Below are positions 25,356 to 35,639 of a stretch of DNA of 64,000 nt, one piece after another (the first letter of the stretch is position 1; the number at the start of each line of letters is the position of its first letter). The DNA comes from Oceanospirillales bacterium (GTDB taxonomy: Bacteria > Pseudomonadota > Gammaproteobacteria > Pseudomonadales > Balneatricaceae): the NCBI GenBank assembly GCA_018223185.1, contig JAAEYW010000002.1, positions 186,001 to 250,000 on the forward strand, given 5' to 3'. Both the position numbers and the translations under genes were made by a program. The notes below the pieces were generated by a model, which worked only from the letters and a program-made list of their open reading frames with translations, had not been told where the DNA came from and searched no databases.

Positions 25356-28253
25356 TTATCTTTTAAGCTGGGAATTCCAGATCCGTATCACCGCGTCCCG
25401 GCAATCCTCCAGCTCATTCGGACTTACCATGGCGGAGCGATTCTGCAACACCTGCCGGTGACCCACTGAACGATACTGTTTGTAAACCTCCCTGAGCGTC
25501 TCTGCATCATCCGCAGACATCACCCCGGTGTGCTCCATCGCGTCCAGAATCCTGATGTTATCTGTAAACTCAATCAGCTCTGGATATTGGTGCGCGTATG
25601 CCAGCGCACTGAACTGCACAATAAACTCAATATCAACAATTCCCCCACGATCCTGCTTCAGGTTAAACAAGGCTCCCGTTTCTTTTTCCGAGCTACCCAG
25701 GTGTTCGCGCATTCTCTCCCGCATCTTCACCACCTCGTCAGCCAGTGTGCCCGTCTCCCGTGGCTGCATCAGAATATCTGCCCGAACCTTTTCAAACCGT
25801 TGCCTGAGAGACTCTGAACCTGCAATAACCCGCGCCCGGACCAGCGCCTGATGCTCCCATGTCCAGGCCTCTTTTTCCTGATATTCAGAAAACGCCTTCA
25901 GCGAACTGACCAGTAAACCAGAGTTACCTGACGGCCTTAAGCGCATATCAACTTCGTAAAGATGACCACAGGTGGTAAAGGTATTGAGGATATGAATAAT
26001 TTTCTGGCCAAGGCGGGTAAAGAAAACTGAGTTGGCTATCGGTTTGTTACCCTCGGTGTATAAACTGGCATCGGCATCGTGAACAAAGACCAGATCCAGA
26101 TCGGAACCATAGGAAAGTTCAATTCCTCCCATCTTGCCATAGCCTACGACAATAAAGTCAGGGTCACAGGGAACACCCGGTGCTTTCAATGGCACGCCAT
26201 GCTTTTCACACAGCTGCTGCCAGGCTATCTCCAGAACCACTTCCAGAATCACTTCTGCCAGCCAGGTCAGATAATCACTGACCTTCATCAGAGGCAGTAC
26301 ACCGGTAATATCGGACGCGGCAACGATCAGTACATGAGCACTCTTGAAGTAGCGAAGAGTATCCATCAGTTGCTCTTCATCCTCTTCCGGTATGCGCAGC
26401 AGCTGCTGGCGCAGATCCGATTGCAGCGCCTCTTTAGAGGGCGGGGAATAGAGGCTGCGCTGATCGATCAGCTCATCCAGCAGCACCGGTTGTTTCGCCA
26501 GAGTCTCACTAAACCAGGCACTGGCAGAGCATAGCCGGACCAGCTGATTCATGGCACCGGGATTTTCTGCCAGTAAAACCAGATAGGATGAGCGTCGTAT
26601 AACCGCCTGAATCAGTAATAACACCCGCTCAAGTGTTTCCGCTGAGTTCTCTGCAGCGACCACCTCATCCATCAGTTTTGGCAGTATTGCCTGTAATCGT
26701 TCATATCCTACCGCCTGCATCACCTGAACAGACCGGCTGGACTTCAGGTTACTGAAGGCTTTCCAGGCCTGCTGCGGATCATCCAGCCCGTGGCGGGCAA
26801 AGAAATCCTCCCCCTCAGCATCATCAAACTCGCTATTCCAGAGTTGCAACCAGTCACTTGTCTGGTCTGTTGCAGACGGAGAGACCTCTGTCGGCGCAAT
26901 GACATCGGCGAAATGCCTGGTGACGCGGTCACGCTGACGATCCAGTTCTGCTATAAAACTGTCCCAGCCAGCATATCCCATACTGTATGCGATACGGGCC
27001 TGGCCAACAGGATCGGTCGGCAACTCCTGGGTTTGTCGGTCGGCAACAGCCTGAATCGCATGCTCAGCGTTACGCAGAAAGGTATAAGCGTCAACCAGTT
27101 CAGTGGCAGCCTGCTCAGGAATGCCAACGGTTTCCGGTAACAGGGGTAAAATATTCAGCAACTCCCGCTGCTGTAAACGCGGATCCCGGCCACCCCGTAT
27201 CAGCTGAAACGCCTGAGCGACGAACTCCACCTCCCGGATGCCACCGGAGCCCAGTTTTACGTTGCCGTGCAACCCTTTGCGCCGCACCTCTTTATTGATC
27301 ATCTCCTTCATTGAGCGCAGCGAATCAAACGCACTGAAGTCGATATATTTGCGATACACAAAGGGTCTGAGCATCTCCAGCAGCTCAGCACCAGCCTGCT
27401 GATCGCCACCAACCACCCGTGCTTTGATCATCGCATAGCGCTCCCAGTCCCGCCCCTGGTTCTGGTAATACTCCTCCATCGCCGGGAAGCTGCATACCAG
27501 CGGACCACTGGCACCGTAGGGACGTAAACGCATATCGGTACGAAAAACAAAGCCATCTGCGGTAATGCTGTCCAGTGCCTGGATAAGTTTTTGTCCCAGG
27601 CGGCTGAAAAAGTCCTGATTGGCCAGCACCCGCCGCCCGCCCTCGGTCATTCCCTTTTCCGGATATGCAAAGATCAGATCGATATCTGAGGACAGGTTAA
27701 GCTCATTCGCCCCCAACTTGCCCATCCCCAGCACCACCAGTTTCTGCGGCTGAGCGGGAAAATCGTCCGAGGAGACAGAATATGGTGTCCCCCACTTAGC
27801 ACAGCAATCATTATAGAGCCACGTCAGGGCCTGATCGATACAGGCATCGGCCAGCGCAGACAGATCAGCTGTGGTACCGCGCATATCGGTATGACGGGTC
27901 AGGTCACGCCAGATAATTCTGACCATTTCACGCTGACGGAATGTTCGCAACACACTCTGCAGGCGCTCTTCGCTGTCCACCAGCGCCAGACGTTGTGTCA
28001 GTCGCTGACCGTACTCGTTGGCAGGATAAGTACTATAAAGGTCATCACTGGATAACAGGTCATCAAGCAGCGCCGGATTGCGGCTTAGCTGATCAGCGAC
28101 GTAATCGCTTCCGGTCAGAACCCGGACCAGGTCATCCTGAAAACCATCGACGGAGTGGTTGAGGTCTTCGAGTGAAGCTGAACATTTTTCAAGGTTGAGT
28201 TTTGCACCGGGCTGAAGCAGATGAGGCAATTTGTTTATTAACTGACTGAACAT
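25356..28253 (-). CDS. glnE: glutamine synthetase adenylyltransferase/deadenylase
   Basis: A 965-residue bifunctional enzyme that adds or removes AMP on glutamine synthetase in response to PII. Two nucleotidyltransferase domains each carry a G-S/D-x-D signature: NLSSDIDLIFAYPEKG in the N-terminal (deadenylase) half and SYGSDLDLVFVHDAD in the C-terminal (adenylylase) half. The linker and all-helical regulatory parts are present, so the protein is full length. It is divergent from the DUF47 gene across a 288-bp gap (28254-28541) in which I see only A-rich sequence. Confidence 0.96.
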   Translation of the reverse strand: MFSQLINKLPHLLQPGAKLNLEKCSASLEDLNHSVDGFQDDLVRVLTGSDYVADQLSRNPALLDDLLSSDDLYSTYPANEYGQRLTQRLALVDSEERLQSVLRTFRQREMVRIIWRDLTRHTDMRGTTADLSALADACIDQALTWLYNDCCAKWGTPYSVSSDDFPAQPQKLVVLGMGKLGANELNLSSDIDLIFAYPEKGMTEGGRRVLANQDFFSRLGQKLIQALDSITADGFVFRTDMRLRPYGASGPLVCSFPAMEEYYQNQGRDWERYAMIKARVVGGDQQAGAELLEMLRPFVYRKYIDFSAFDSLRSMKEMINKEVRRKGLHGNVKLGSGGIREVEFVAQAFQLIRGGRDPRLQQRELLNILPLLPETVGIPEQAATELVDAYTFLRNAEHAIQAVADRQTQELPTDPVGQARIAYSMGYAGWDSFIAELDRQRDRVTRHFADVIAPTEVSPSATDQTSDWLQLWNSEFDDAEGEDFFARHGLDDPQQAWKAFSNLKSSRSVQVMQAVGYERLQAILPKLMDEVVAAENSAETLERVLLLIQAVIRRSSYLVLLAENPGAMNQLVRLCSASAWFSETLAKQPVLLDELIDQRSLYSPPSKEALQSDLRQQLLRIPEEDEEQLMDTLRYFKSAHVLIVAASDITGVLPLMKVSDYLTWLAEVILEVVLEIAWQQLCEKHGVPLKAPGVPCDPDFIVVGYGKMGGIELSYGSDLDLVFVHDADASLYTEGNKPIANSVFFTRLGQKIIHILNTFTTCGHLYEVDMRLRPSGNSGLLVSSLKAFSEYQEKEAWTWEHQALVRARVIAGSESLRQRFEKVRADILMQPRETGTLADEVVKMRERMREHLGSSEKETGALFNLKQDRGGIVDIEFIVQFSALAYAHQYPELIEFTDNIRILDAMEHTGVMSADDAETLREVYKQYRSVGHRQVLQNRSAMVSPNELEDCRDAVIRIWNSQLKR

Positions 28254-28541
28254 ATCCGGAGGTACCCTGTGGATGGACGATGTTTTTTTTCAGCTTACCA
28301 AAAAGCAGTTTTTCGCACGACCGCTATCTCAGCGATCACGCCGTAACAAAAACTTCATATTTCTTAAAAAGCAGCGGAAAAAAACCCAAAAACAGCATGT
28401 TACAGGCTGATAATAGCGATTTCTTAAGCTACTCTGAGATAATCAATGTCAGTTTAGTTACACTTATGTTTCATTTTGACTACAAATGAGTGGGCTGCCA
28501 ACGTATACTCGCGCAAAATTTGCACGAATACCGGTGATTTT

Positions 28542-29222
28542 ATGGTGACTAACAACCCGATTATGCAGATGTTTGCACGATCTCCTTTTCAGCCGATGCA
28601 GGAACATATTGCAAAGGCTCACTCCTGTGCTATCCAGCTGATCCCCTTTTTTGATGCCGTTATGGCTGAAGACTGGGATAAAGCTGCCGAGATTCAACAC
28701 AGCATAGCCGTGCTTGAAGGTGAAGCGGACACGATGAAAAAGGAGATTCGTATGAACCTCCCTAACAGTTTGTTTCTCCCGGTTCCCCGCACCGACCTCC
28801 TCGAACTGCTTCGTATGCAGGACAAAATCGCTAACAGAGCAAAGGATATTGCCGGTCTGATACTTGGCCGGAAAATGCTGATTCCTGTTCAGATTCAACC
28901 GGCTGTCGCTGAGTATATCCGCTCATCCCTGAAGACATCCGGCCAGGCGCTGATGGCGCTGAATGAACTGGATGAACTGATTACCGCAGGTTTTCGCGGA
29001 CATGAAGTCGATGTTGTCGAAAAGATGATTCACGATCTCGATGATCTGGAACACGATGCCGATGAGATGGAACGCGAAGTTCGTTCATCCCTGTTTGATG
29101 TAGAGAAAGAACTGCATCCGATTGATGCGATGTTCCTCTATCAGATTATCAGCTGGATCGGCGACCTCGCCGATAAAGCACAACAGGTAGGTAGTCGCTT
29201 GCAGTTGCTGCTGGCTAAATAA
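28542..29222 (+). CDS. DUF47 / TIGR00153 PhoU-like phosphate transport regulator
   Basis: A 226-residue all-helical protein of the DUF47 family. Typical elements are MFARSPFQPMQEHIAKAHSC at the start, the EGEADTMKKEIRMNLPNSLF metal-site helix, and LDDLEHDADEME. Members are usually encoded just before a Pit transporter, as here (48 bp apart), and modulate it. ATG 28542 (MVTNNPIMQMF) is favoured over a longer form. Confidence 0.92.
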   Translation: MVTNNPIMQMFARSPFQPMQEHIAKAHSCAIQLIPFFDAVMAEDWDKAAEIQHSIAVLEGEADTMKKEIRMNLPNSLFLPVPRTDLLELLRMQDKIANRAKDIAGLILGRKMLIPVQIQPAVAEYIRSSLKTSGQALMALNELDELITAGFRGHEVDVVEKMIHDLDDLEHDADEMEREVRSSLFDVEKELHPIDAMFLYQIISWIGDLADKAQQVGSRLQLLLAK

Positions 29223-29269
29223 CCCCTGCGAATAAACTTTCTCTGAATCTTAAAAATTAGGTAGTTATC

Positions 29270-30535
29270 ATGAGCATCATTGCAGACTATGGCTCCATCC
29301 TGGTCATTATGGCATGTGTGTTTGGATTTTTTATGGCCTGGGGTGTGGGCGCAAACGATGTGGCAAATGCGATGGGAACCTCGGTAGGTTCCAAAGCATT
29401 GACCCTGAAACAAGCGATTCTGATCGCAATCATCTTTGAATTTGCCGGCGCTTACCTGGCCGGTGGTGCGGTAACCGCGACCATCCGCAAAGGAATTATT
29501 GATCCGGCGATTCTCTCCGGAACACCGGAGCTACTGGTTTACGGCATGTTGTCAGCGCTGCTGGCAGCGGGTATCTGGCTGCTGATCGCCACAGCGATGG
29601 GCTGGCCGGTTTCCACGACTCACTCAATTGTGGGTGCGATCGTCGGCTTTGCCGCTGTCGGCATCTCGGTAGATGCCGTGCACTGGAGCAAGGTCGGCAA
29701 GATTGTCGCCAGCTGGGTCGTCTCTCCTCTGACCGCAGGCGTGATCGCTTTCTTCCTCTACCGCACCGTCCAGATACTGATTCTCGATACTAAACACCCG
29801 TTCAAGAACGCCAAGAAATATGTACCTATGTATATTTTCGTGGTCGGTTTTATGATCTCCATGGTGACCTTTACCAAGGGACTCAAGCATATTGGTCTGA
29901 ATCCGGGCTTTGGCAATAGCGCCATGATCTCAACCGGAGTGGCATTCCTCACGATGATCCTGGGCATCCTGATGTTACGGAGAATACATGCCCGGGCTGA
30001 AGATAATGTCGACTATCACTTTGCCAGTGTCGAAAAGGTATTTGGTGTACTGATGATGTTCACCGCCTGCGCAATGGCATTCGCTCATGGTTCCAACGAC
30101 GTTGCTAATGCCGTGGGTCCACTGGCAGCCGTGGTTGGCGTGGTAAACTCCGCAGGAGAAGTGGCGCAAAAATCGGTCATGCCGGTCTGGATTCTTCTTC
30201 TGGGCGGCAGTGGTATCGTTGCCGGACTGGTGATGTATGGCCATAAAGTAATCGCCACCGTCGGTAACAATATTACTGAGCTGACCCCCAGCCGTGGCTT
30301 TGCGGCGACCCTGGCTGCGGCCTCAACCGTGGTATTTGCCTCTGGCACCGGCCTGCCAATTTCAACCACCCATACCCTGGTGGGTGCGGTTCTGGGTGTT
30401 GGCATGGCGAGAGGGCTTTCGGCACTGAACCTGCAGGTCGTCGGCACCATATTCATCTCCTGGCTGGTAACCCTGCCTGCCGGTGCTTTCCTGTCGATTG
30501 TGATCTTCTTTATCCTCAAAGGGATCTTCAGCTAA
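29270..30535 (+). CDS. low-affinity inorganic phosphate transporter (Pit)
   Basis: A 421-residue membrane protein with about ten TM segments. The two Pit signature repeats are present: GVGANDVANAMGTSVGSKAL in the N-terminal half and AHGSNDVANAVGPLAAV in the C-terminal half, each followed by a helix with SxTHxxVGA (VSTTHSIVGAIVG, ISTTHTLVGAVLG). It imports metal-phosphate with protons. It forms an operon with the DUF47 gene. Confidence 0.95.
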   Translation: MSIIADYGSILVIMACVFGFFMAWGVGANDVANAMGTSVGSKALTLKQAILIAIIFEFAGAYLAGGAVTATIRKGIIDPAILSGTPELLVYGMLSALLAAGIWLLIATAMGWPVSTTHSIVGAIVGFAAVGISVDAVHWSKVGKIVASWVVSPLTAGVIAFFLYRTVQILILDTKHPFKNAKKYVPMYIFVVGFMISMVTFTKGLKHIGLNPGFGNSAMISTGVAFLTMILGILMLRRIHARAEDNVDYHFASVEKVFGVLMMFTACAMAFAHGSNDVANAVGPLAAVVGVVNSAGEVAQKSVMPVWILLLGGSGIVAGLVMYGHKVIATVGNNITELTPSRGFAATLAAASTVVFASGTGLPISTTHTLVGAVLGVGMARGLSALNLQVVGTIFISWLVTLPAGAFLSIVIFFILKGIFS

Positions 30536-30557
30536 AAGAGCGTTCAGTTCAGTTAAA

Positions 30558-30589
30558 TAAAGGCGATCATGAAAGGGTCGCCTTTTTTA
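30558..30589 (+). terminator. terminator of the DUF47-Pit operon
   Basis: AGGCGA (30561-30566) pairs with TCGCCT (30578-30583), followed by T's. Confidence 0.85.
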
Positions 30590-30643
30590 TTTCTGCTGAA
30601 AGCTGCACAATATGGGATAACACCATAAGAACCGGATACCGCT

Positions 30644-31801
30644 ATGCAACCATCCACTCCTGATCTGCTCACAATGCTCACAGAACTGATCGCCACGCCC
30701 TCTGTCAGCTGCACCGCAGCGCATTGGGATCAGAGTAATCTGAGTGTGATTGGCAAGCTTGAAACCTGGCTGTCCGGTCTGGGATTCAAAACAGAAGTGA
30801 TGGCGGTACCGGGATATCCGGGAAAAGCCAACCTCATCGCCACACTGGGCAACGGCCCCGGCGGACTGGTCCTGTCGGGTCATACCGATACCGTGCCATT
30901 TAACGCCGAACTGTGGAATAGTGATCCGTTTAAACTGACCGAGAAGAACGGTCGTTTCTATGGCCTGGGCACCTGCGATATGAAAGGTTTTTTTCCTATT
31001 GCCATCGAAGCGGCCCGCCAATTTGTCGACAAACCGCTGCAACAACCACTGATCATTCTTGCGACCGCAGATGAAGAGAGCTCAATGAGCGGTGCCCGGG
31101 CGCTGGCGGAAGCAGGCCGGCCGAAGGCGCGCTACGCTGTCATTGGCGAGCCAACCGGCATGCGGCCGATCTACATGCATAAGGGAATTATGATGGAGCA
31201 GGTGCGGGTTAAAGGCCGCTCTGGCCACTCTTCCAACCCGAGCCTGGGCGCCAGCGCTCTGGATGCAATGCATTCAGTGCTGGGCGAACTCATCAGCTTT
31301 CGTAAAGAGCTGCAAAGAGATTATCAGAACAGTGATTTCGCGGTTTCAGTACCCACGCTGAATCTCGGCTGCATTCATGGCGGTGATAACCCCAATCGCA
31401 TCTGCGGTGCCTGCGAACTGGAATATGATCTGCGGCCGCTTCCCGGAATGTCTGCAGAAAACCTGCGCGAAGCCGTCAGTAAGCGCTTACAACCACTACA
31501 GCAACAATTTGGCGTGGAGATTATCACCGAGCCACTGTTCCCCGGGCTTCCGGCATTTCACAATGACAAACACTCTGAACTGGTTACTACCGCCGAAAAA
31601 CTCACCGGCTACCAGGCCGAAGCAGTGGCCTTTGGCACTGAAGCCCCGTTTCTGCAGGAATTGGGGATGGATACTATTGTGATGGGGCCCGGCTCAATTG
31701 ATCAGGCTCACCAGCCCGATGAATATTTGGCTTTTGATCAGATTAAGCCTACAGTAGCGGTACTGGAACAACTGATTGCAAGGTACTGTTTTTCATCGTG
31801 A
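30644..31801 (+). CDS. argE: acetylornithine deacetylase ArgE
   Basis: A 385-residue M20-family zinc hydrolase that converts N-acetylornithine to ornithine. Metal-site motifs: SGHTDTVPF, GTCDMKGFFP, and ATADEESSMSGA; the C-terminal ligand His is in SIDQAHQPDEYL. A HIGGDNPN-like segment (CIHGGDNPNRIC) is also present. The stop overlaps the argA start by 4 bp, which couples the deacetylase to the first enzyme of the acetylated pathway. Confidence 0.95.
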   Translation: MQPSTPDLLTMLTELIATPSVSCTAAHWDQSNLSVIGKLETWLSGLGFKTEVMAVPGYPGKANLIATLGNGPGGLVLSGHTDTVPFNAELWNSDPFKLTEKNGRFYGLGTCDMKGFFPIAIEAARQFVDKPLQQPLIILATADEESSMSGARALAEAGRPKARYAVIGEPTGMRPIYMHKGIMMEQVRVKGRSGHSSNPSLGASALDAMHSVLGELISFRKELQRDYQNSDFAVSVPTLNLGCIHGGDNPNRICGACELEYDLRPLPGMSAENLREAVSKRLQPLQQQFGVEIITEPLFPGLPAFHNDKHSELVTTAEKLTGYQAEAVAFGTEAPFLQELGMDTIVMGPGSIDQAHQPDEYLAFDQIKPTVAVLEQLIARYCFSS

Positions 31802-33138
31802 TTAATGATAACAACCCATACGTAAACTGGTTTCGTCACAGTTCCCCCTATATCAATGCACACCGGGGGAAAACCTTCGTCCTGATGCTGGGAGGGGAGG
31901 CGCTCGCCGATCCTAATTTCGCCAACATCATTCACGATATCGCTCTGCTGAACAGTCTCGGCGTCAAGCTGGTGCTGGTGCATGGCTCACGCCCCCAGAT
32001 CGAAGCAAAGCTTGAAGAACTGAATATTGAGGACCGGGTTCACCACCACCTGCGGGTGACCGATGCAGACACGCTTCGCTGTGTGATCGAGTCAGCCGCC
32101 AGCCTGCGGATCGAAATAGAAGCCAAACTCTCTATGGGGCTGGCAAACTCCCCCATGCACGGTGCCAAAATCCGTGTCTGTAGCGGTAATTTCGTTACCG
32201 CAAGACCTTTTGGGGTCTACAACGGCGTGGACCTTTGTCATACCGGAGAGGTGCGCAGAGTCGATCAGGAAGCTATCCGGCAACAGCTCAGCATGAACAA
32301 TATTGTGCTGCTATCGCATCTGGGATATTCACCCACCGGAGAGGTCTTTAATCTCTCCGTTGAGGATGTCGCCACTCAGGTAGCGATCAGCCTGGATGCC
32401 GATAAACTGATCATGTTTGGTGAGGACGGCGGGGTGCGTGACAGCACCGAAGCCCTGCGCTCTGAACTGCTGGCGGATACCGCGGAACGGCTGGTTAATC
32501 AGTATATGGCAAAACACAGCTCGCCCGATCAGGTGCCATCGGAGCTTTGCCGCCACCTGCAGGCAGCGGTGAAGGCATCGCGGCATGGTGTCGCCCGCAG
32601 TCACCTGATCAGTTATCGGGAAGATGGGGCGCTGCTGTCCGAGCTGTTCAGTCGTAATGGTATCGGCACCATGGTGATTGAGCACTCCTACGAACAGGTC
32701 AGGCCGGCAACCATTGAGGATGTTGGCGGTATTCTGGAGCTTATCAGGCCGATGGAGGAAGCGGGTATTCTGGTGCGACGCTCCAGAGAGTTGCTGGAAG
32801 CAGAGATCAATCAGTTTATGGTCGTCGCCCTGGATGGCGCTATAGTAGGCTGCGCAGCACTCTACCCGTTCCCGGAAGAACAGATCGGCGAGCTGGCCTG
32901 TGTGGCTATTTCGCAGGAATATCGCGGCGGAGAGCGGGGAGAGAAACTGCTGCACGCGATTGAGGAATCGGCCAGGGAACAGCACCTCAACCGGCTCTTT
33001 GTGTTAACAACACGTACCGCTCACTGGTTTATCGAGCGGGGATTTGAACCGACAGCAATCAGCAGCCTGCCGAACAAAAAGCAGGAGATGTATAACTATC
33101 AGCGGAATTCCAAGGCCTTTATTAAAGCTCTTGATTAA
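31798..33138 (+). CDS. argA: N-acetylglutamate synthase ArgA
   Basis: A 446-residue enzyme with an amino-acid kinase-like N-terminal domain (VLMLGGEALADPNFANIIHD, LVLVHGSRPQIE) and a C-terminal GNAT domain (LACVAISQEYRGGERGEKLL) that performs acetylation of glutamate. It is the committed, arginine-inhibited step of arginine synthesis. GTG start at 31798 lies within the argE stop (GTGA overlap). Having both argE and argA coupled gives a linear acetyl pathway; no ArgJ is visible here. Confidence 0.95.
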   Translation: MINDNNPYVNWFRHSSPYINAHRGKTFVLMLGGEALADPNFANIIHDIALLNSLGVKLVLVHGSRPQIEAKLEELNIEDRVHHHLRVTDADTLRCVIESAASLRIEIEAKLSMGLANSPMHGAKIRVCSGNFVTARPFGVYNGVDLCHTGEVRRVDQEAIRQQLSMNNIVLLSHLGYSPTGEVFNLSVEDVATQVAISLDADKLIMFGEDGGVRDSTEALRSELLADTAERLVNQYMAKHSSPDQVPSELCRHLQAAVKASRHGVARSHLISYREDGALLSELFSRNGIGTMVIEHSYEQVRPATIEDVGGILELIRPMEEAGILVRRSRELLEAEINQFMVVALDGAIVGCAALYPFPEEQIGELACVAISQEYRGGERGEKLLHAIEESAREQHLNRLFVLTTRTAHWFIERGFEPTAISSLPNKKQEMYNYQRNSKAFIKALD

Positions 33139-33231
33139 TGCTGCAAGCGATTCAGCCTGACTAATACTGCTTAATACAGCGGATCTATTGGCCTGATAAG
33201 AGCAATAGATCCGGGTTTTCAAATGAGCTCT

Positions 33232-34581
33232 CTAATTGAGAGGCATCCTGATAGTAAACAGCGCCCCGCCCAGAGTCGATTCACCAATTTCCAGTTCACC
33301 GTCGTAACTACTGAGAATATCCACTGCAACAGACAGGCCGATGCCCTGCCCCGGCGCTGAGGTATCTGCCCGCTCTCCGCGTCTGAGGATAGTCTGGTGC
33401 AATTCAGGGGAGATGCCGTCACCATCATCTGAGATATCAATCTGCAGCATCCCTGCACCATTACTGAAGCAGACAGCCACCTGGCTGTGACCGTATTTAT
33501 AGGCATTTTCGAGGATATTGCCCAGCAACTCCATCAAATCCCGCTCATCAGCTGGCAGCTGGTACTCTTCGTCCAGTGTCAGCGTCACCTCAATATTTTT
33601 ATCCCTGTACACTTTATTCAGTGCGGCAACCATCCGTTCAATAATGGGCGCTACCGGTGTTTTCTTCGCCAGAGTCCGCCCCTGACTTTTGACTGCCCGG
33701 GACAACTGGTACTGAACAATCTGTTCCATCCGCCCCGCCTGATCGGTCAGCAGGGCCTTATATTCATCAAAGCTGAGACGTTCCTGACGGGCCCCCCGGA
33801 TCACTGCCAGCGGAGTTTTCAAACTATGGGCCAGATCGCCAAGCGTATTGCGATAACGCTCCCGCTGCAGACGTTCATTACTGATCAGCAGATTGAGGTT
33901 ATCAGTGACGGTCTGGACCTCGGTGGGATATTCGCCGGTGAGTTTATCGCTCTGCCCCAGCTCAATTCGCTTAAGATCCCCCGCCAGCCGGGTCAGCGGT
34001 TTGAGCCCCCAGCGAATCAGCGCGGTTTCCACCAGCAAAAAGAGAAATATTGCTGCCCCCAGCCAGCCCCACAGCCGGGCATTAAAGGCTTTCTGCTCCG
34101 TTTTGACCTGGTTATCCGACTCCAGTACGGTAAACACATAACTGTGTTCCCGTCCGGAAATTTCCCACAGCAGGGCAAACTGATAAACAAAGACATCATA
34201 TTCCGGCAGATGATAGAACCGTGAATCACCGGTTTTTAATCCATCAACTTCCAACGTTTCAACCAGCGTATCGGAGATCAGCTTGGCTGATTCTGAATAC
34301 CATACCAGCGTATCTTTACTGTCATGGAGGAAACCATAGAGACCCGACTCAACCTGAGCGTAGCGGGGCTCCTGCAGGGTATCAGGTATCATAATACGAT
34401 CTCCCTGAAGCTCCGCAGCGCCCAGAATAAGATAGACCTGAAGCTTCAGCCGTTCTTCCTCTGCCGCTTCAAGACTGTGGTGAAACGCCTGCTGCAAAGC
34501 AAAGCCTGTCAGACCGAAGAATACCGGTAACAATAGCAGTGAAGCGAGCAGCAGACGCGCACGCAGAGCACGGGGCATCAT
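33232..34581 (-). CDS. sensor histidine kinase (PhoQ-like)
   Basis: A 449-residue inner-membrane sensor. TM1 is at about residues 8-28 and TM2 at about 172-190, enclosing a periplasmic sensor of about 145 residues (acidic stretches such as EPRYAQVESG). HAMP follows. The phospho-acceptor is His about residue 251 in GDLAHSLKTPLAV. ATP-binding boxes are NILENAYKYG, DDGDGIS and GQGIGLSVAVDI. The order and periplasmic form resemble PhoQ. ATG overlaps the response-regulator stop by 4 bp. Confidence 0.9.
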   Translation of the reverse strand: MMPRALRARLLLASLLLLPVFFGLTGFALQQAFHHSLEAAEEERLKLQVYLILGAAELQGDRIMIPDTLQEPRYAQVESGLYGFLHDSKDTLVWYSESAKLISDTLVETLEVDGLKTGDSRFYHLPEYDVFVYQFALLWEISGREHSYVFTVLESDNQVKTEQKAFNARLWGWLGAAIFLFLLVETALIRWGLKPLTRLAGDLKRIELGQSDKLTGEYPTEVQTVTDNLNLLISNERLQRERYRNTLGDLAHSLKTPLAVIRGARQERLSFDEYKALLTDQAGRMEQIVQYQLSRAVKSQGRTLAKKTPVAPIIERMVAALNKVYRDKNIEVTLTLDEEYQLPADERDLMELLGNILENAYKYGHSQVAVCFSNGAGMLQIDISDDGDGISPELHQTILRRGERADTSAPGQGIGLSVAVDILSSYDGELEIGESTLGGALFTIRMPLN

Positions 34582-35270
34582 GCGTTGCCGGGCCCTCCCG
34601 CAGATAGATCAAAGCGATATCCAAGCCCGCGCACAGTGGCGATTGGCTGCAGTGACTGATCCGGATCCAGTTTCTGCCTCAGGCGCCGGATAAACACCTC
34701 TAACACGTTGCTGTCACGATCAAAATCCTGATGGTAGAGGTGCTCGGTCAGCTCACTTTTTGAGATCACCTTGCCGGCATTCAGCATCAGATATTCCAGC
34801 GTTCTGTACTCATAGCTGGTCAGTTTTACTGAATTCTCATTGAGGAAAACGTTGCGGCCACTGCTATCGAGCTTTAGTGGCCCGAATTCAAGCATCGGTT
34901 TGGCATGACCCGCCGCTCTGCGCAGCAGGGCATTCAGCCGGGCCATCAGCTCTTCGATATGAAATGGCTTAACCAGATAGTCATCGGCGCCCGCTTCCAG
35001 TCCCTCAACCTTATCCTGCCAGTCACCCCGGGCGGTCAGTATAATGACCGGGAAGTTCACATCATTCTTGCGCCAGCCGCGAATAACCTCGACACCGGAC
35101 AGCTTTGGCAAGCCGATATCGACGACTGCCAGATCATAAGGGAACTCATTCCCCAGATAGAGCCCCTCTTCACCATCTTCGGCCTCTTCAACGGTATAAC
35201 CACTATCGGTCAGCGCTGTAACCAGTTGACGGCGCAGATCCATATCATCTTCTATTACCAGCAGTTTCAT
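34578..35270 (-). CDS. OmpR-family response regulator (PhoP-like)
   Basis: A 230-residue regulator. The receiver domain has acidic EDD near the start, phospho-acceptor D51 in AVVDIGLP, and the lysine in LVKPFHIEEL. The C-terminal winged helix (LTSYEYRTLEYLMLNAGKV, then DRDSNVLEVFIRRLRQKL and TVRGLGYRFD) binds DNA. It is upstream of, and coupled to, the kinase gene. A PepSY protein and a glycine-zipper envelope protein precede it, suggesting an envelope or cation signal. Confidence 0.93.
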   Translation of the reverse strand: MKLLVIEDDMDLRRQLVTALTDSGYTVEEAEDGEEGLYLGNEFPYDLAVVDIGLPKLSGVEVIRGWRKNDVNFPVIILTARGDWQDKVEGLEAGADDYLVKPFHIEELMARLNALLRRAAGHAKPMLEFGPLKLDSSGRNVFLNENSVKLTSYEYRTLEYLMLNAGKVISKSELTEHLYHQDFDRDSNVLEVFIRRLRQKLDPDQSLQPIATVRGLGYRFDLSAGGPGNA

Positions 35271-35306
35271 TCTGTAACTCCATTCCTGTGGATAACGGAT
35301 ACCAAC

Positions 35307-35612
35307 TCAGGGTGATATCTCCTGACCGCTCTCAGCATCAATCAGCACTGTTTTTACCCGGCCATTATTGATTAGCCGGATAAAATGCACTAACCGCCCG
35401 TCGCGATCCCGGGTTTCCGCCTTTACAACCTTTCCTCCATGGTTCTGCTTTGCAATGGCTGCCGCCTGTTGCAGCGACACCTCGTTTGCAGCAAGACTCA
35501 TGGATTCAACTCTGAATTCAGTTCTGGCCTCAACCACCTCTGCCGCTGCAACAGTTCCCATGATCGTTACCATCAGCAGGGCAAAAAGTGTATTTGAGAA
35601 CGCTCTGAACAT
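35307..35612 (-). CDS. periplasmic PepSY-domain protein
   Basis: A 101-residue exported protein. Signal peptide at residues 1-23 (FSNTLFALLMVTIMGTVAAA, cleavage near AAA-EVV). The mature part is one PepSY unit (SLQQAAAIAKQNHGGKVVKA, TVLIDAESGQEIS). ATG 35612 has GGTGAT upstream; a longer form starting at 35624 is not needed. PepSY proteins beside PhoPQ-type genes are common, and they are thought to bind peptides or regulate the sensor. It lies 36 bp before the response-regulator gene. Confidence 0.88.
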   Translation of the reverse strand: MFRAFSNTLFALLMVTIMGTVAAAEVVEARTEFRVESMSLAANEVSLQQAAAIAKQNHGGKVVKAETRDRDGRLVHFIRLINNGRVKTVLIDAESGQEISP

Positions 35613-35639
35613 TATTATCACCAATTATTTACATCTTAA